Notes under the pieces: model-generated | The model's input: the letters and a program-made list of their open reading frames with translations, nothing else | What the model was told of the DNA's origin: nothing | Databases searched by the model: none | Position numbers and translations under genes: made by a program | Origin: Flavobacteriales bacterium | GTDB taxonomy: Bacteria > Bacteroidota > Bacteroidia > Flavobacteriales_D > Crocinitomicaceae | Direction of reading: 5' to 3' | DNA length: 64,000 nt | NCBI GenBank assembly: GCA_947475095.1 | Contig: CANJLG010000004.1 | Span: 1-64,000, forward strand | Shown here: in pieces, positions 7,631 through 18,637 of the stretch | Position numbering within the stretch: the first letter of the stretch is position 1 | Layout of the letters: the number at the start of each line of letters is the position of its first letter

Positions 7631-10600
7631 ATGAAATGGGTGTTTTATTGCCTTTTCGCCCTTCAGTTATTATTCTTTACAGTAAATTGTAAGGCCCAAT
7701 CTGCTTATAAATTCATTAATTATACCGTAGCAAATGGCCTATCCCAAAGTAATGTAACCACTATACTTGAGGATAATTTACATGGTATTTGGATTGGCAC
7801 CCAAGAGGGGCTCAATCATTTCAACGGAACAGATTTTTTAGTATATAATAGAGGGAATACGAAGGCCATGACTAGTGCTTTCATTACTTCTTCAATTACA
7901 GCTAATAATGGTGATTTATGGTTTGGAACATCGAATGGATTACTTGGTCGAGATAATAAAACGGCAAGCTTCAAGTCCTATTTTAGAAAAAGTAATGAGT
8001 CAATATTTATTGAACAAATAAAGAAGGGTAAGGACGGATTATTGTGGATTTTAACACAAGAAAGTCAGTTGTTTTGCTTTAATAGTATAAAGAAGCAGTT
8101 TGTGTCGATTCCCTCCTTTGTGCCGCAAACAAGAATTAATTTTCTATATACGACCCCAGACGGATCTCTTGTACTTGGTCAAGAAAATAATGGCATCTAT
8201 TATTGCGACTTATTAAAAGGATCTAAGACTCATATTTCATTGCCAAATGTGGATGGTGAAAGGGCAGGAATGCTAAGCGTGGCTTGTTCTTACGACAACA
8301 ACAAAAAAATATTACTTTATTGTAATAACAATTTCTTTAGTTATGTAATAAAGACAAAAGTCTTAACGAAAGAATTTGACTTTCTAAAAAAAACAATAAC
8401 ATCTCCTGTTGTTTCTATGTTAAAAGTCAACGACTCTTGGTTATTCGCTTGTGATGGGCAGGGCCTATTTCAGGTTGGGGCAAAGGGTGATGTCAGCAAT
8501 AGTGCAGAAGATATTTTTCAAAAGAATACACTATTGAACAACATGATTAACTGCATGATAATTGACCGTTCTGGAGTTGGCTGGTTAGGTAGTGACAGAG
8601 GGCTTTCCAGCTTTAATCCCAGACAAAAGAGTTTTTTAGCAGTAGGTCCTAGTGATAAAAAAGAGAAAGGATTACCAAGTCAAAATGTATGGGCAATAAA
8701 TGAAAGCGTAAGGGGTGACTATACGTATATTGGGACAGATGTTGGAGTTACTCGAATAGGGAAAGCAAAGGGTGACTTTCAGCATTTCGAAAAAATTGGG
8801 GAGCAAGAAAATATTGGTGTTGGATCCGTATTGTGCATAGAGGTTTTGCCAAACGAAACGCTATTGTTAGGTTGCTTTGATGGATTTTATTCCCTAAACC
8901 CTAATGCTACACGCCCCGAGTATAAAAAAATAAAATTAAAACTAGGAGAGCAATCGAATGAGCATCAAAGAATTTATTCTATAGTAAAATATAGTAGCCA
9001 TGAGTATTTCTTAGGCACTAATTCTGGGGTATTATTATGGGATATAGAATCTGGAAAAACCAAAGATTTTATTCATGATCCCTTTGAAATTGATTCCACA
9101 ATTTCAAAAGGGATTTGCCGAACAATCTATCAGGATAAAAACAATAAATTTTGGTTCGCCACGACCAGTGGGGGCTTAAATTATTGGGATACAGATAGAT
9201 TAAAAATTATTCCCCACCCAATTAATGACATTATCTTCAGTTTGAGCAAGGATATGCTAACTTCTATCTGTCAAATTAATGACGATGAATATTTTATTGG
9301 AACCCATGGTTCTGGACTTTTAAAAGTTAATTTCTCCTCTAATAAAGTAGAGCTGTATTCTGATAAGAATGGATTACCAAACAATGTTATCTATGGGATA
9401 TTAAAAGCCACGGGTGATGTTATTTGGATGAGTACAAATAAAGGAATTTCTAAATTTAACTTTGTTACGAAAGAGATTAAAAACTATGATGAGTTAAACG
9501 GATTAATTTGCAATGAGTTTAATTCAAATGCTTATTTTAAGGCACGGAATGGAGCGTTTTTTTTTGGTGGAATTTATGGATTCAACTATTTTATCCCTTC
9601 CAGCATTCTAACGGAAAATCAACTGTGTGATGTAAAAATTACCTCTGTCGATATTGAGTCAAATAAATCCAATCCAACAGCCAGGAGCTTAACCCCTTAT
9701 CAACTTAACAATAATGGCGTCTTAGAATTGGATTATGATCAAAGGGGATTTACGATTAATTTCCAGCCGACTAACTTAATCTCACCAAAACTCATACAAT
9801 ATAAATATATTTTGATTGGTGATCAGATGTCTGACACGAATATAATTTCTAATTCAAATTCTGTTAGCTTCAATTCTTTGTCTTGGGGGGAGTATACCAT
9901 AAAAATATATGCCCGAATTGCTGATGGTGAATGGAGTAAAAATCCCGCAATTTTAAAAGTAAAAATAAACCCTCCATATTGGGCGACGATTCCTTTTTGG
10001 CTCCTCATTATTTTCTCTTTATCGATTATCATATATATAATAATGAGATTGCGGACTAATAATATAAGGCGAGAGAACATTAGATTGGAAATGAAAATTG
10101 CATTTAGGACACGTGAAATTTTAAAGCAAAAGCAGCAAATAGAAAGTCAAAACACGACGATAAATCAAGAAAAAAACAAAGTTCTCGAACAACAAAAATT
10201 ACTTTTTAAAGAAAAGGAGAAAACGGAAAAGTGGCTAAAAAACACCCTTCCGCTTCAAGTAGTAGAAGAGTTGAAAATACGGGGCAAAGTCTATGCAAGG
10301 GCTTATGAAAATGTCTCTGTTATGTTTACTGATGTTGTAGGGTTTACAAAAATTGCGGAATCAATGACTCCGACAAGCTTAGTTTCTAGGCTAGACATCA
10401 TTTTTCGTAGATTCGATACCATAGCACTCACAAATAATTTGGAAAAAATAAAAACAATTGGTGATGCCTACATGGCCGCCGGAGGCATTCCTGATATAAA
10501 TTCTACACACCCCATAGACGCTTGTCTTGCCGCTCTTCAAATTCAAGCATATATGAACGAATTAAAGAACGAAGCAATAGCGAATAAAAAAGACTATTGG

Positions 10601-11530
10601 CAATTAAGAATTGGCATCAATACAGGACCTGTTACCGCAGGTGTTATTGGCAAGTTGAAAATTGCTTACGATGTGTGGGGAGCCACGGTAAATCAAGCTC
10701 AACGAATGGAAATGCTTAGTGAACCAGGAAAAGTTACCATTTCAGAGTCAACCTTCACATTTATTGAACCTTACTTTGTTTGTGAATATAAAGGAAAGGC
10801 GCTAACCAAATCAAAAAGCTTAGTTGACACCTATGTTATTCATAGTATAAAACCAGAATTATCGGAAGATGGAGAGGGCTTAATTCCAAATGATCGCTTC
10901 TATCAAATTGTTCAGCTTCATTTATCTACTGCTATTAAATACCATAAGGTTGAGCATGATATCATTAATAAATTGAAAGAAGGATTAAAGAAGGAATTGC
11001 TTTATCATTCTGTAGATCATACTATTGATGTAGTTAACGCAGTCGAGCGAATTGCTCTATCTGAAGGGCTTGCCGACGACGGGCTGTTTTTACTGAAGAC
11101 TGCAGCCCTCTTTCATGATGCAGGATTTTTAAAGAAATATGATTCAAACGAATCTATTGGCGCTAAAATGGCGTCATTGATGCTTCCTAAATATGGATAT
11201 AGTGAACAAGACATCAATGTGATAATTAAGTTAATACATGTTACAGAAATACCTCACAAGCCGCTTAATCACCTTCAAGAAATCATGTGTGATGCCGACT
11301 TAGATTACCTTGGAAGAAATGATTTCGAAGTAATTTCTAACAAGCTAAAACAGGAGCTTAAAACAATGAAAAAGATTAAGAGTGATCGTAAATGGGATGA
11401 AATTCAAGTAAAGTTTTTTAATCAACATACATACTTTACTCCTACTGCCATTCAAAGTCGATCCCAAAAGAAACAAGAAAACCTCGCCGTGATACTTGCA
11501 AGATTAGAAGAAAATAATTATACCGATTGA
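7631..11530 (+). CDS. Propeller sensor with adenylate cyclase and HD domains
   Basis: 1299 residues. Signal peptide (1-23), then two-component-regulator propeller repeats to about 660 (examples GIWIGTQEGLNHFNG, GDLWFGTSNGLLG, GVGWLGSDRGLSSF), a Y_Y_Y-like domain at about 690-780, one membrane helix near 788-810 (IPFWLLIIFSLSIIIYI), a coiled coil to about 870, a class III nucleotide cyclase (about 890-1080) and an HD domain (about 1120-1260). The cyclase keeps metal Asp901 (FTDVVGFT) and Asp945 (IKTIGDAYMA), adenine-selecting Lys941 and Asp1014 (AYDVWG), and Asn1021 and Arg1025. The HD domain has His1126 and His1130 (YHSVDHTIDVV) and His1162-Asp1163 (ALFHDAGF), close to the cyclic-nucleotide phosphodiesterase pattern. 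Inferred: extracytoplasmic sensing that controls synthesis, and perhaps breakdown, of cAMP. Confidence 0.87.
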   Translation: MKWVFYCLFALQLLFFTVNCKAQSAYKFINYTVANGLSQSNVTTILEDNLHGIWIGTQEGLNHFNGTDFLVYNRGNTKAMTSAFITSSITANNGDLWFGTSNGLLGRDNKTASFKSYFRKSNESIFIEQIKKGKDGLLWILTQESQLFCFNSIKKQFVSIPSFVPQTRINFLYTTPDGSLVLGQENNGIYYCDLLKGSKTHISLPNVDGERAGMLSVACSYDNNKKILLYCNNNFFSYVIKTKVLTKEFDFLKKTITSPVVSMLKVNDSWLFACDGQGLFQVGAKGDVSNSAEDIFQKNTLLNNMINCMIIDRSGVGWLGSDRGLSSFNPRQKSFLAVGPSDKKEKGLPSQNVWAINESVRGDYTYIGTDVGVTRIGKAKGDFQHFEKIGEQENIGVGSVLCIEVLPNETLLLGCFDGFYSLNPNATRPEYKKIKLKLGEQSNEHQRIYSIVKYSSHEYFLGTNSGVLLWDIESGKTKDFIHDPFEIDSTISKGICRTIYQDKNNKFWFATTSGGLNYWDTDRLKIIPHPINDIIFSLSKDMLTSICQINDDEYFIGTHGSGLLKVNFSSNKVELYSDKNGLPNNVIYGILKATGDVIWMSTNKGISKFNFVTKEIKNYDELNGLICNEFNSNAYFKARNGAFFFGGIYGFNYFIPSSILTENQLCDVKITSVDIESNKSNPTARSLTPYQLNNNGVLELDYDQRGFTINFQPTNLISPKLIQYKYILIGDQMSDTNIISNSNSVSFNSLSWGEYTIKIYARIADGEWSKNPAILKVKINPPYWATIPFWLLIIFSLSIIIYIIMRLRTNNIRRENIRLEMKIAFRTREILKQKQQIESQNTTINQEKNKVLEQQKLLFKEKEKTEKWLKNTLPLQVVEELKIRGKVYARAYENVSVMFTDVVGFTKIAESMTPTSLVSRLDIIFRRFDTIALTNNLEKIKTIGDAYMAAGGIPDINSTHPIDACLAALQIQAYMNELKNEAIANKKDYWQLRIGINTGPVTAGVIGKLKIAYDVWGATVNQAQRMEMLSEPGKVTISESTFTFIEPYFVCEYKGKALTKSKSLVDTYVIHSIKPELSEDGEGLIPNDRFYQIVQLHLSTAIKYHKVEHDIINKLKEGLKKELLYHSVDHTIDVVNAVERIALSEGLADDGLFLLKTAALFHDAGFLKKYDSNESIGAKMASLMLPKYGYSEQDINVIIKLIHVTEIPHKPLNHLQEIMCDADLDYLGRNDFEVISNKLKQELKTMKKIKSDRKWDEIQVKFFNQHTYFTPTAIQSRSQKKQENLAVILARLEENNYTD

Positions 11531-11557
11531 TTTATAGGTTCTTTGAGTTTTTTGGTT

Positions 11558-12247
11558 TTACGCCATTTTTCTCACTCCCCTTTTTTTCTTAATGCTATAG
11601 GTATAACTTACATTCAGAATGTGCTTATTATTCGGTGCCGGCAAGTTTATTTTTTGGTCATATTGGTATCCAAATTGAAAAGAATGTGGTCCTGAAAAAT
11701 CTAAACTAGCTCCAATAAAATAACGTATTTTGTTAAAACGACGACCTAAGGGCGCATAGTTCGGATCATAAAAAAATTCAGCACTAATAATCGGAGAAAA
11801 GACACTGTTCTTTATGTCATAAAAAATTTGTGGTTTAATTCGATATGCTTTATCAAAGTCTGAATCATAATTAGCACTTAATCTGTCAAAGCCATATTGA
11901 TAACGAAATCGCAATCCCGCTATAAATCGTTTTTTATCGTAATTAAATTGTGCATTTAGATTGATGCGGCTACTCCCACTGTAAACCCCACTTGATGATT
12001 TGTCAATAATATAGCGAAAATCTATCGATGGCCGAAACCAATCGAACACTTTAACTTTTATAGATGCTTGTGGAAACATCGTGACAAATCCCCGCTCACC
12101 AATTCTATTGGTCCAATCTGCACCTAATGAAACGCGCTTAGAAACCCCGATTTTAACTCCTGTCTCCGTCCAAACTTGAAAAGCCGAAGCTTGAGAAAAT
12201 CCATATGAAGAGCAAAGAAAGATCGCCAAATAAAGAAAATTCTTCAT
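11558..12247 (-). CDS. DUF2490-like outer-membrane barrel protein
   Basis: 229 residues with a signal peptide (MKNFLYLAIFLCSSYGFSQ). Alternating aromatic and charged strands (WTETGVKIGVSKRVSLGAD, RYIIDKSSSGVYS, RFRYQYGFDRL, FQFGYQYDQK) suggest a small beta-barrel, similar in pattern to the DUF2490 family. Lies 6 bp downstream of the lipoprotein gene at 12254, so the two are probably cotranscribed. It is convergent with the cyclase gene, with a 27-bp gap. Role unknown. Confidence 0.65.
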   Translation of the reverse strand: MKNFLYLAIFLCSSYGFSQASAFQVWTETGVKIGVSKRVSLGADWTNRIGERGFVTMFPQASIKVKVFDWFRPSIDFRYIIDKSSSGVYSGSSRINLNAQFNYDKKRFIAGLRFRYQYGFDRLSANYDSDFDKAYRIKPQIFYDIKNSVFSPIISAEFFYDPNYAPLGRRFNKIRYFIGASLDFSGPHSFQFGYQYDQKINLPAPNNKHILNVSYTYSIKKKRGVRKMA

Positions 12248-12253
12248 AAAGGA

Positions 12254-12661
12254 TTATATTTTTTTCTTTAATTCAATTGTTCCAATATCTAGGATTTGGT
12301 CCTTGCTAGTAATTTCAACGGTTACTTGTTTATTCGTTTCTAACGCAGCACATGGAAAACAGTTTTCATAGGAGTAAATGGTGTATGTTCCGGGGCGTAA
12401 ATAATTAAATTCGAAACTACCATCATAACTAGTTTTAATGTCATCATCAAAATAGGTGTCCTCTGTACCATAAACGATGTAAACATTTTCATTCGCTAAA
12501 ACACCTGTGCCGTTAAATTGAGTCAATTGATCATCAGTATAAAATTTACCGGTGAGTTTACCTTTTATTTTTGCTTTGCCTCCAAGACCTTCTGTTTTTG
12601 TACAGCCAGTCAATAATAGAATTAAAACAAAAAAGAAATAATATTGGCTTAATGATTTCAT
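12254..12661 (-). CDS. Lipoprotein with a carboxypeptidase-regulatory-like fold
   Basis: With the ATG at 12661 the protein has 135 residues and starts MKSLSQYYFFFVLILLLTGC, a lipoprotein signal with lipobox LTGC. An upstream in-frame ATG at 12685 would put extra residues before the signal, so 12661 is preferred. The mature part (GKAKIKGKLTGKFYTD, TSYDGSFEFNYLRPGTYTI) looks like the beta-sandwich of carboxypeptidase-regulatory-like domains. Divergent from the CotH-type gene. Function unknown. Confidence 0.6.
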   Translation of the reverse strand: MKSLSQYYFFFVLILLLTGCTKTEGLGGKAKIKGKLTGKFYTDDQLTQFNGTGVLANENVYIVYGTEDTYFDDDIKTSYDGSFEFNYLRPGTYTIYSYENCFPCAALETNKQVTVEITSKDQILDIGTIELKKKI

Positions 12662-12780
12662 AATACTGTAGTTAAATTTTGACAAACATACATTTTTTTA
12701 ATCGCTTACCGAATAGAACATTTCAGAAAATGGTGTTATTATTATTTTTTTGTAAATTTACCTTAATATATCTCTCTAAT

Positions 12781-15700
12781 ATGAATAAAATACTACTAAT
12801 TTCTTTATTTTTTATCTCATGTGCATCACTTCATGGTCAAGTAAAAATAAATGAATATTCGTGTTCCAATATTGCAGGTCCTACTGATGCTTACGGTGAA
12901 AGAGAGGACTGGATAGAGTTGCTAAATACCACAGGTGCATCTGTGGATTTAACCGGTTGGTTTTTGTCTGACAAGCCTACTAATTTAACCAAATGGCAAA
13001 TTCCTAGTGGGTCCATTAGTGCCAATGGATATAAAATGGTGTTTTGCTCAAAAAGAGATTTGGTCAATGGCAATCAATACCACCCTAATTTTGCGCTTTC
13101 ACAAACAGAAGGCGACTGGATTATTCTAACCAACCCTTCGTTAGCAGTTGTTGATTCTTTTAAAATTGTCCACATGACTAAGTCCAATCATTCGGTTGGG
13201 AGAACGACCAATGGCGCGTCAACGTTTAGTTTATTCACGACCCCAACGCCCAACGCTAGCAATGCTGGGGCCAGCAATTTTTATACAGCATCGCCTGTTT
13301 TTACACTCCAAGCAGGATTTTATCCTGCTGCGCAGTCAATCACTATTACTTGCCCAGACCCAGCTGCAACCATACGGTACACCATTGATGGTTCAGATCC
13401 TGTGGTGACTTCACCTGCTTACACAGGACCGATTCCGATAGCAAGTACTAAAATAGTTCGGGCCGCCGCATTTGGAACCAACTTGCCGTCTTTTACTGCC
13501 ACGAATACTTACTTCATTAATAGCACCCACACGCTACCGGTGGTTTCTGTATCGAGTCAAGGGGTTTATAGTTTGGTGGCCAATGGAAGCCAAAACCCTC
13601 CTGATCGCATAGGGTCATTTGAATTGTTTGAAGATAATGGGGCCTTTATTGATGAGGGTCAGGGAGATTTTAATAAGCATGGAAATGATTCCTGGAGCTA
13701 TCCTCAAAGGGGTTTCGATTTTATTATGCGAGATGAATACGGCTATAATGGCGACCTTGAGCATGTGATCTTTCCAGAGAAAGCAAGGGATAATTTTCAG
13801 CGTGTAATATTAAAGCCGGCAGCAAGTGATAATTATCCATTTGAGAATGGTGCACATATTAGAGATGCTTTTATCCATGAATTATCGATAAAGGCGGACA
13901 TGAAATTAGATGAGCGTACTTGGAGACCTTGTGTGCTATATTTGAACGGACAATATTGGGGTGTATACGAGATACGGGAAAAAGTAGATGACAGTGATTA
14001 TACTGATTTTTACTACAATCAAAACAAATATAACCTTTACTATCTAAAGACTTGGGGAGGAACTTGGCAGGATTATGGCGCGCCAAATGCGCTACCTGAT
14101 TGGAATAGCTTGAAGAATTATATCGCTACCAACAGCATGGCTAATCCCACTAATTTTGCTTATGTCGATAGCCTGCTCAATTGGGAGTCACTTTGTGATT
14201 ACTTTATGTTCAATTCGTATGTCGTAAATCAAGATTGGTTAAATTGGAATACGTCTTGGTGGAGAGGAATCGACACAAGTGGTGATAAGAAAAAGTGGCG
14301 CTATGCGCTTTGGGACATGGACGCTACCTTCGGTCACTACATCAACTATACTGGAATTCCTGATCCAAGTGCAAATGCCGATCCTTGTAACGTAGAGAAT
14401 TTACCGAATCCAGGAGGCCAAGGTCATACCGAGATACTAGAAAAACTTATTCTTGAAAATCCAGTTGTTGAGCAATACTATATTACGCGATACATCGACT
14501 TGGTGAATACGTATTTTTCCTGTGACAGCATGATTGCACTTCTCGATAGTATGGTCAATGAAATTGGGCCTGAAATGACGGCACATTGTGCCAAATGGGG
14601 AGGTACCTATAACGGTTGGCAGACCAAAGTTCAAACGCTGAGAAATTTTATCAATGCTCGATGTTTGGCTTTGACACAAGGACTCATTGACTGTTATTCA
14701 TTAAGCGGCCCATTTGCGGTTACGTTCAATGTAACGCCAGTGAATGCTGGAAAAATAAAAGTAAATTCTATTTGGCCACCTTCTTATCCCTGGTCTACCA
14801 CTTATTTTGGCGGAATCAACACCAATATTATTGCACAAGCAAATCCTGGTTATGTATTTAGTAATTGGACCTATGTTACAGGGCCGCTTCTTTTTCCAAT
14901 TACACAAGACACCAATGGTGTGAACATTACTGGTCCAGAAACCATTGTTGCGGTATTTGTCCCTGACATTCCAGATTTAGATGGGGACGGATGTTTGAAT
15001 GTAGATGAAGTTACAGCGGGCACTGACATAAATAACCCAGATACGGATGGAGACGGCGAAAACGATTGCGCGGAGATCGGCTCAAATCCGGCCAACCCAT
15101 TGGATACCGATGGCGATGGAATTATTGATGCCTTAGAATCTTCCATTATTGATACCGATGGTGATGGGGTAAATGACGAGGCGGACATAGCCAATACCGA
15201 TCCTTGTATTCCCAACCCAAATGCTGGACTTTGTGATCAAGACGGTGACGGTTTAACCAACACGCAAGAAACGACAGCCGGGACAAATCCAACAAATCCG
15301 GATACGGATAATGATGGAATAAACGACGGCCTTGAAGTAGCCAACGGTTCCGATCCACTTGATCCTTGTGATCCTGACGATTCCTTACCATTGTGTCAAA
15401 TCGATACCGATGCGGATGGATTAACCGATGCCCAAGAAGGCGTTTTAGGAACTGATCCTACAAACCCAGACACCGATGGTGATGGTTACAGTGACGGACA
15501 AGAAGTTACCAATGGTTCCGACCCATTAGATCCATGCGATCCAGATGACAGTTCTCCAGAATGCGCTACAGGAGTTCATATCCCTACGGCATTTTCACCT
15601 AATAATATCGGAAATGTGGCCAATAATGGTTATTCGATTATTGTGGGGTATGACATTTCTTCATTTACCTTCAATATCTACGATCGTTGGGGAAATAATA

Positions 15701-15849
15701 TGTTCCAGTCTAGTACACCAAATTTCGTTTGGGATGGCACTAATAAAGGAGCGAATTGTAACTCAGGCGTTTATGCCTACAGCATGGATGTACTTTACCT
15801 TGATGGTAAAAAAGAAACGCTTTCCGGGAATATTACCTTAATTCGCTAG
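12781..15849 (+). CDS. Secreted CotH-family protein with T9SS type B C-terminus
   Basis: From the ATG at 12781 the protein has 1022 residues and starts with a signal peptide ([20 protein letters not shown]). Order: lamin-tail-like domain (about 20-140), chitobiase-type strand ([14 protein letters not shown], near 195-220), CotH kinase-like domain (about 245-610), a Cys-bearing beta domain, thrombospondin type 3 calcium repeats (DxDGDG, about 735-920) and a gliding-motility CHU_C end ([21 protein letters not shown]). CotH proteins can be protein kinases (known from Bacillus), but activity here is not shown. A frame extends upstream to 12679 but lacks a signal peptide. The next gene is PorP/SprF-like, the usual partner of type B cargo. 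Confidence 0.88.
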   Translation: MNKILLISLFFISCASLHGQVKINEYSCSNIAGPTDAYGEREDWIELLNTTGASVDLTGWFLSDKPTNLTKWQIPSGSISANGYKMVFCSKRDLVNGNQYHPNFALSQTEGDWIILTNPSLAVVDSFKIVHMTKSNHSVGRTTNGASTFSLFTTPTPNASNAGASNFYTASPVFTLQAGFYPAAQSITITCPDPAATIRYTIDGSDPVVTSPAYTGPIPIASTKIVRAAAFGTNLPSFTATNTYFINSTHTLPVVSVSSQGVYSLVANGSQNPPDRIGSFELFEDNGAFIDEGQGDFNKHGNDSWSYPQRGFDFIMRDEYGYNGDLEHVIFPEKARDNFQRVILKPAASDNYPFENGAHIRDAFIHELSIKADMKLDERTWRPCVLYLNGQYWGVYEIREKVDDSDYTDFYYNQNKYNLYYLKTWGGTWQDYGAPNALPDWNSLKNYIATNSMANPTNFAYVDSLLNWESLCDYFMFNSYVVNQDWLNWNTSWWRGIDTSGDKKKWRYALWDMDATFGHYINYTGIPDPSANADPCNVENLPNPGGQGHTEILEKLILENPVVEQYYITRYIDLVNTYFSCDSMIALLDSMVNEIGPEMTAHCAKWGGTYNGWQTKVQTLRNFINARCLALTQGLIDCYSLSGPFAVTFNVTPVNAGKIKVNSIWPPSYPWSTTYFGGINTNIIAQANPGYVFSNWTYVTGPLLFPITQDTNGVNITGPETIVAVFVPDIPDLDGDGCLNVDEVTAGTDINNPDTDGDGENDCAEIGSNPANPLDTDGDGIIDALESSIIDTDGDGVNDEADIANTDPCIPNPNAGLCDQDGDGLTNTQETTAGTNPTNPDTDNDGINDGLEVANGSDPLDPCDPDDSLPLCQIDTDADGLTDAQEGVLGTDPTNPDTDGDGYSDGQEVTNGSDPLDPCDPDDSSPECATGVHIPTAFSPNNIGNVANNGYSIIVGYDISSFTFNIYDRWGNNMFQSSTPNFVWDGTNKGANCNSGVYAYSMDVLYLDGKKETLSGNITLIR

Positions 15850-15850
15850 G

Positions 15851-16876
15851 ATGCGTAAGTTAAATTTACTATCCTTTATGCTTGCTATAAGTGGGTTCTT
15901 TACGGCCCAAGACTATCATTTTTCGCAATTTGATAAATCCTTAATGGTGCTAAATCCAGCCGCTGTTGGTGACTTTGAAGGTTTTGAACGTTTCAGTATT
16001 CAAAATAGAAATCAGTGGATTGGTGCGGGAACACAGTTTATGACCACTATGGCATCGGCTGAACTTACTTTTGGAAAATCAGCACGAAACAATAATGGAT
16101 TTGTTGGTCTAGGGGTGTTTTTTTTAAATGATGTTGGCGGTGATTCAAAATTCGGAATGACATCAGGGGGGATTTCAATTAGTGGGAATTTACCTTTAGC
16201 CAAAGGACATCGTTTAGCCGCGGGACTTCAAACCTCATTTAATAATCGAAACGCAGATTTTTCAAACCTTTCGTTTTATTCTCAGTGGAATGGAATTACA
16301 TTCGATCCATCAATTCCAGTCGACGAACCGAATCAATTAGCATCTTTTAGTTATGTGGATGCAGGACTAGGCGCAAATTACACCTACAACAAAAAGAGTA
16401 ATTCTAGTATGGGTGGGAAAGACTTTATTTTAAATAGTGGATTTTTTATCCAGCATCTTAACCAACCTAAACTTCGTTACAATGCGCTAACATTAGATCG
16501 TTTAAATGCTAAATATGGCATTTATGCCACCACAACAATTGGGTTTAATTCCAGGTCGGGCTTGGAGTTAAAAGTCGGCCAATTTTTTCAAGGGAAACAT
16601 TATGAGGGCGTATACGGTGCTTTTTATAAATTACGATTTAAAGGATCATCTCGTGTCACGAATCTAATTAATGATAAAAATATCAGCGTAGGTTCTTATT
16701 TTCGATCCACTGGGGCAGCAATTCCTGCTTGTTTCATAGATTTTGGCACTTGGAGATTTGGTGTTTCTTATGATCAGGAACTCGGCAGGATTGCACGCGC
16801 TTATCGGAGCTCCTTGGAATTTTCTTTTGGATTCACATTAACCAAGCGTTCCATGTTTAGCGGAAAAAAGCTGTAA
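15851..16876 (+). CDS. Type IX secretion PorP/SprF-like membrane protein
   Basis: 341 residues with a signal peptide and the family's N-terminal motif (DYHFSQFDKSLMVLNPAAVG). The rest is a beta-barrel-like pattern with conserved FGVSYD near the C-terminus. PorP/SprF proteins help export or anchor CHU_C-bearing cargo and are often encoded directly after one. This gene begins 1 bp after the CotH-type gene, so a dedicated pair is likely. Convergent with the GH3-like gene. Confidence 0.9.
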   Translation: MRKLNLLSFMLAISGFFTAQDYHFSQFDKSLMVLNPAAVGDFEGFERFSIQNRNQWIGAGTQFMTTMASAELTFGKSARNNNGFVGLGVFFLNDVGGDSKFGMTSGGISISGNLPLAKGHRLAAGLQTSFNNRNADFSNLSFYSQWNGITFDPSIPVDEPNQLASFSYVDAGLGANYTYNKKSNSSMGGKDFILNSGFFIQHLNQPKLRYNALTLDRLNAKYGIYATTTIGFNSRSGLELKVGQFFQGKHYEGVYGAFYKLRFKGSSRVTNLINDKNISVGSYFRSTGAAIPACFIDFGTWRFGVSYDQELGRIARAYRSSLEFSFGFTLTKRSMFSGKKL

Positions 16877-16880
16877 AAGT

Positions 16881-18401
16881 TTAGAGTTCTTTTAAATAGG
16901 CTTCCCAACGGTTGTTTTGATCTTCAGAGAGAACACGCGGCATTTTATTCTGTGCACCAATCTTTCCTAAAGTACTCATGTAATGATAAATTGTCCCGAT
17001 TGGGATAATGGTAATTTGGGGAGGGCCTAAAGTGTATTTTCGTGCAGACTTATAATCATCATTTATTTTACTCAGTTCTTCATCAAGGATCGCCACGAGT
17101 TTATTTTTATCAAGTTGTGCTTGACTAGACTCTAAATACCAATGATGTGCCTGAGCGGTTAAATCTGCGGAAATTGTAAATTCAGGTTCAATTATTATTC
17201 CGCTCTGTCCTATATTTAGTAAGGCTGTATGGATATTGTCAAGCGATAAATGTTCCCCGCAAATGCTTAAGAACTGCTTAATTCGCCCTGAAATAATTAT
17301 TTCTCGTTCTTCTACATTAATAAAACGAACTAAATCTCCGATTAAATAACGCCAAAGGCCGGCATTTGTACTAATAACCAAGGCGTAATCAATCCCCGGT
17401 TTTACCTCACTAATCGTATACGCAATGTGCTTGGAAATTAATGAGCCTGTTTCCGTAAAATAATCGGAATTGAAGGGGATGAATTCGAAAAAGATGTTGT
17501 CGTTTACAAGCAATTTCATGCTTTTTTTAATTGGATCTACTTGATAGGCAAAATACCCCTCACTAGCTAAATAAGTATCCAATAAAAAAACCTTTTTTCC
17601 GCATACTTTCTTAAATCGCTCCTCGTATGGCCCCATGAAGACACCACCATGAACATATACTTGTAAATTAGGCCAAATGTCGTGGATATTATCGACCTCG
17701 TAATGGTTAATAATACGTTCCATCAGCATTAAACACCAGCTAGGAATACCAGCAATTAGAGTAATATTCCATTTATCCGCTTTTGCAACGATGGTGTTTA
17801 GTTTCTCATCCCAATCTTTTATGGCCGAAATTTTATCTCCAGGCTTTGTTAATGGCTTTGCTAATAAAGAAACATGCTTCTTTAAAATACCACTTAAATC
17901 GCCTTCAATATGCTTATCTACTTTTATTAATTTTGTAGACCCTCCTAAGGCCAAAATACTACCTTCGTAAAAGGCATTTTCTAAATCCAACTCGTGTAAG
18001 ATCGAAAACTGCATCAAGCTAGTCTTTTGAAATGAACGGATCATTTGAGCAGAAACTGGAATTCGTTTACTAGGAGAGCCTGTAGTTCCTGACGATAATG
18101 CATAATATTTAATTTTCCCTTTCCATGTACAATCCTTCTGTCCAGCGATTGTTTTGTTTAGCCATTTATCATAAAACTCTTCGTAATCATTTATAGGAAC
18201 AATAGATTGGTATTGGCTAACGAGATCAGATTTTTGCAAAAGATTGGTAAAGCTGTGATAAAAGCCAAATTGCGTATGCTTGGCAGTATTTAGTAATTTT
18301 CTTAATACTAGAAGTTGGTTTTTGTAATCGACATGCCTTCGATTAATTCGTTTGAAGCTTAGTTCAGTTGATTTTTTTAAGAGCCTACCAATTATTTTCA
18401 T
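16881..18401 (-). CDS. GH3-family (auxin-responsive promoter type) protein
   Basis: 506 residues with the ATP-binding motif YYALSSGTTGSPSKRIPVS near residues 101-119, typical of the acyl-adenylating GH3 fold. In plants GH3 enzymes join amino acids to hormones; in Bacteroidota the substrate is unknown. No signal or membrane segment. It sits alone on the minus strand, with a 4-bp gap to the convergent PorP/SprF gene. Confidence 0.88.
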   Translation of the reverse strand: MKIIGRLLKKSTELSFKRINRRHVDYKNQLLVLRKLLNTAKHTQFGFYHSFTNLLQKSDLVSQYQSIVPINDYEEFYDKWLNKTIAGQKDCTWKGKIKYYALSSGTTGSPSKRIPVSAQMIRSFQKTSLMQFSILHELDLENAFYEGSILALGGSTKLIKVDKHIEGDLSGILKKHVSLLAKPLTKPGDKISAIKDWDEKLNTIVAKADKWNITLIAGIPSWCLMLMERIINHYEVDNIHDIWPNLQVYVHGGVFMGPYEERFKKVCGKKVFLLDTYLASEGYFAYQVDPIKKSMKLLVNDNIFFEFIPFNSDYFTETGSLISKHIAYTISEVKPGIDYALVISTNAGLWRYLIGDLVRFINVEEREIIISGRIKQFLSICGEHLSLDNIHTALLNIGQSGIIIEPEFTISADLTAQAHHWYLESSQAQLDKNKLVAILDEELSKINDDYKSARKYTLGPPQITIIPIGTIYHYMSTLGKIGAQNKMPRVLSEDQNNRWEAYLKEL

Positions 18402-18637
18402 TTAAGCCAATTTTTTAATACCTCAATAGGGTATTTGTAGTTATATAAGCCAAATTTAGCTTGGCTGCAAGCGATTGATTATCTCATAACAAAGATAAAT
18501 TAGTTTTACAATTAAATAAAACTTTGTCATTTCCCATAAAAAATAAATGCTCACACACATCGGACTAATCATGGGTGTTAACGCGTCAAATATGAAAAAC
18601 CGGATGTAAATATTGATATTTATGGTAATTTTACCAC

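Noticed and set aside
12679-12780. Extended N-terminus of the CotH-type protein
   Set aside because: The ATG at 12781 gives a proper signal peptide; the upstream extension does not and overlaps the divergent lipoprotein's promoter.
14976-15560. DNA tandem repeat
   Set aside because: It codes the thrombospondin type 3 (DxDGDG) repeats of the CotH-type protein, so the pattern is at protein level.
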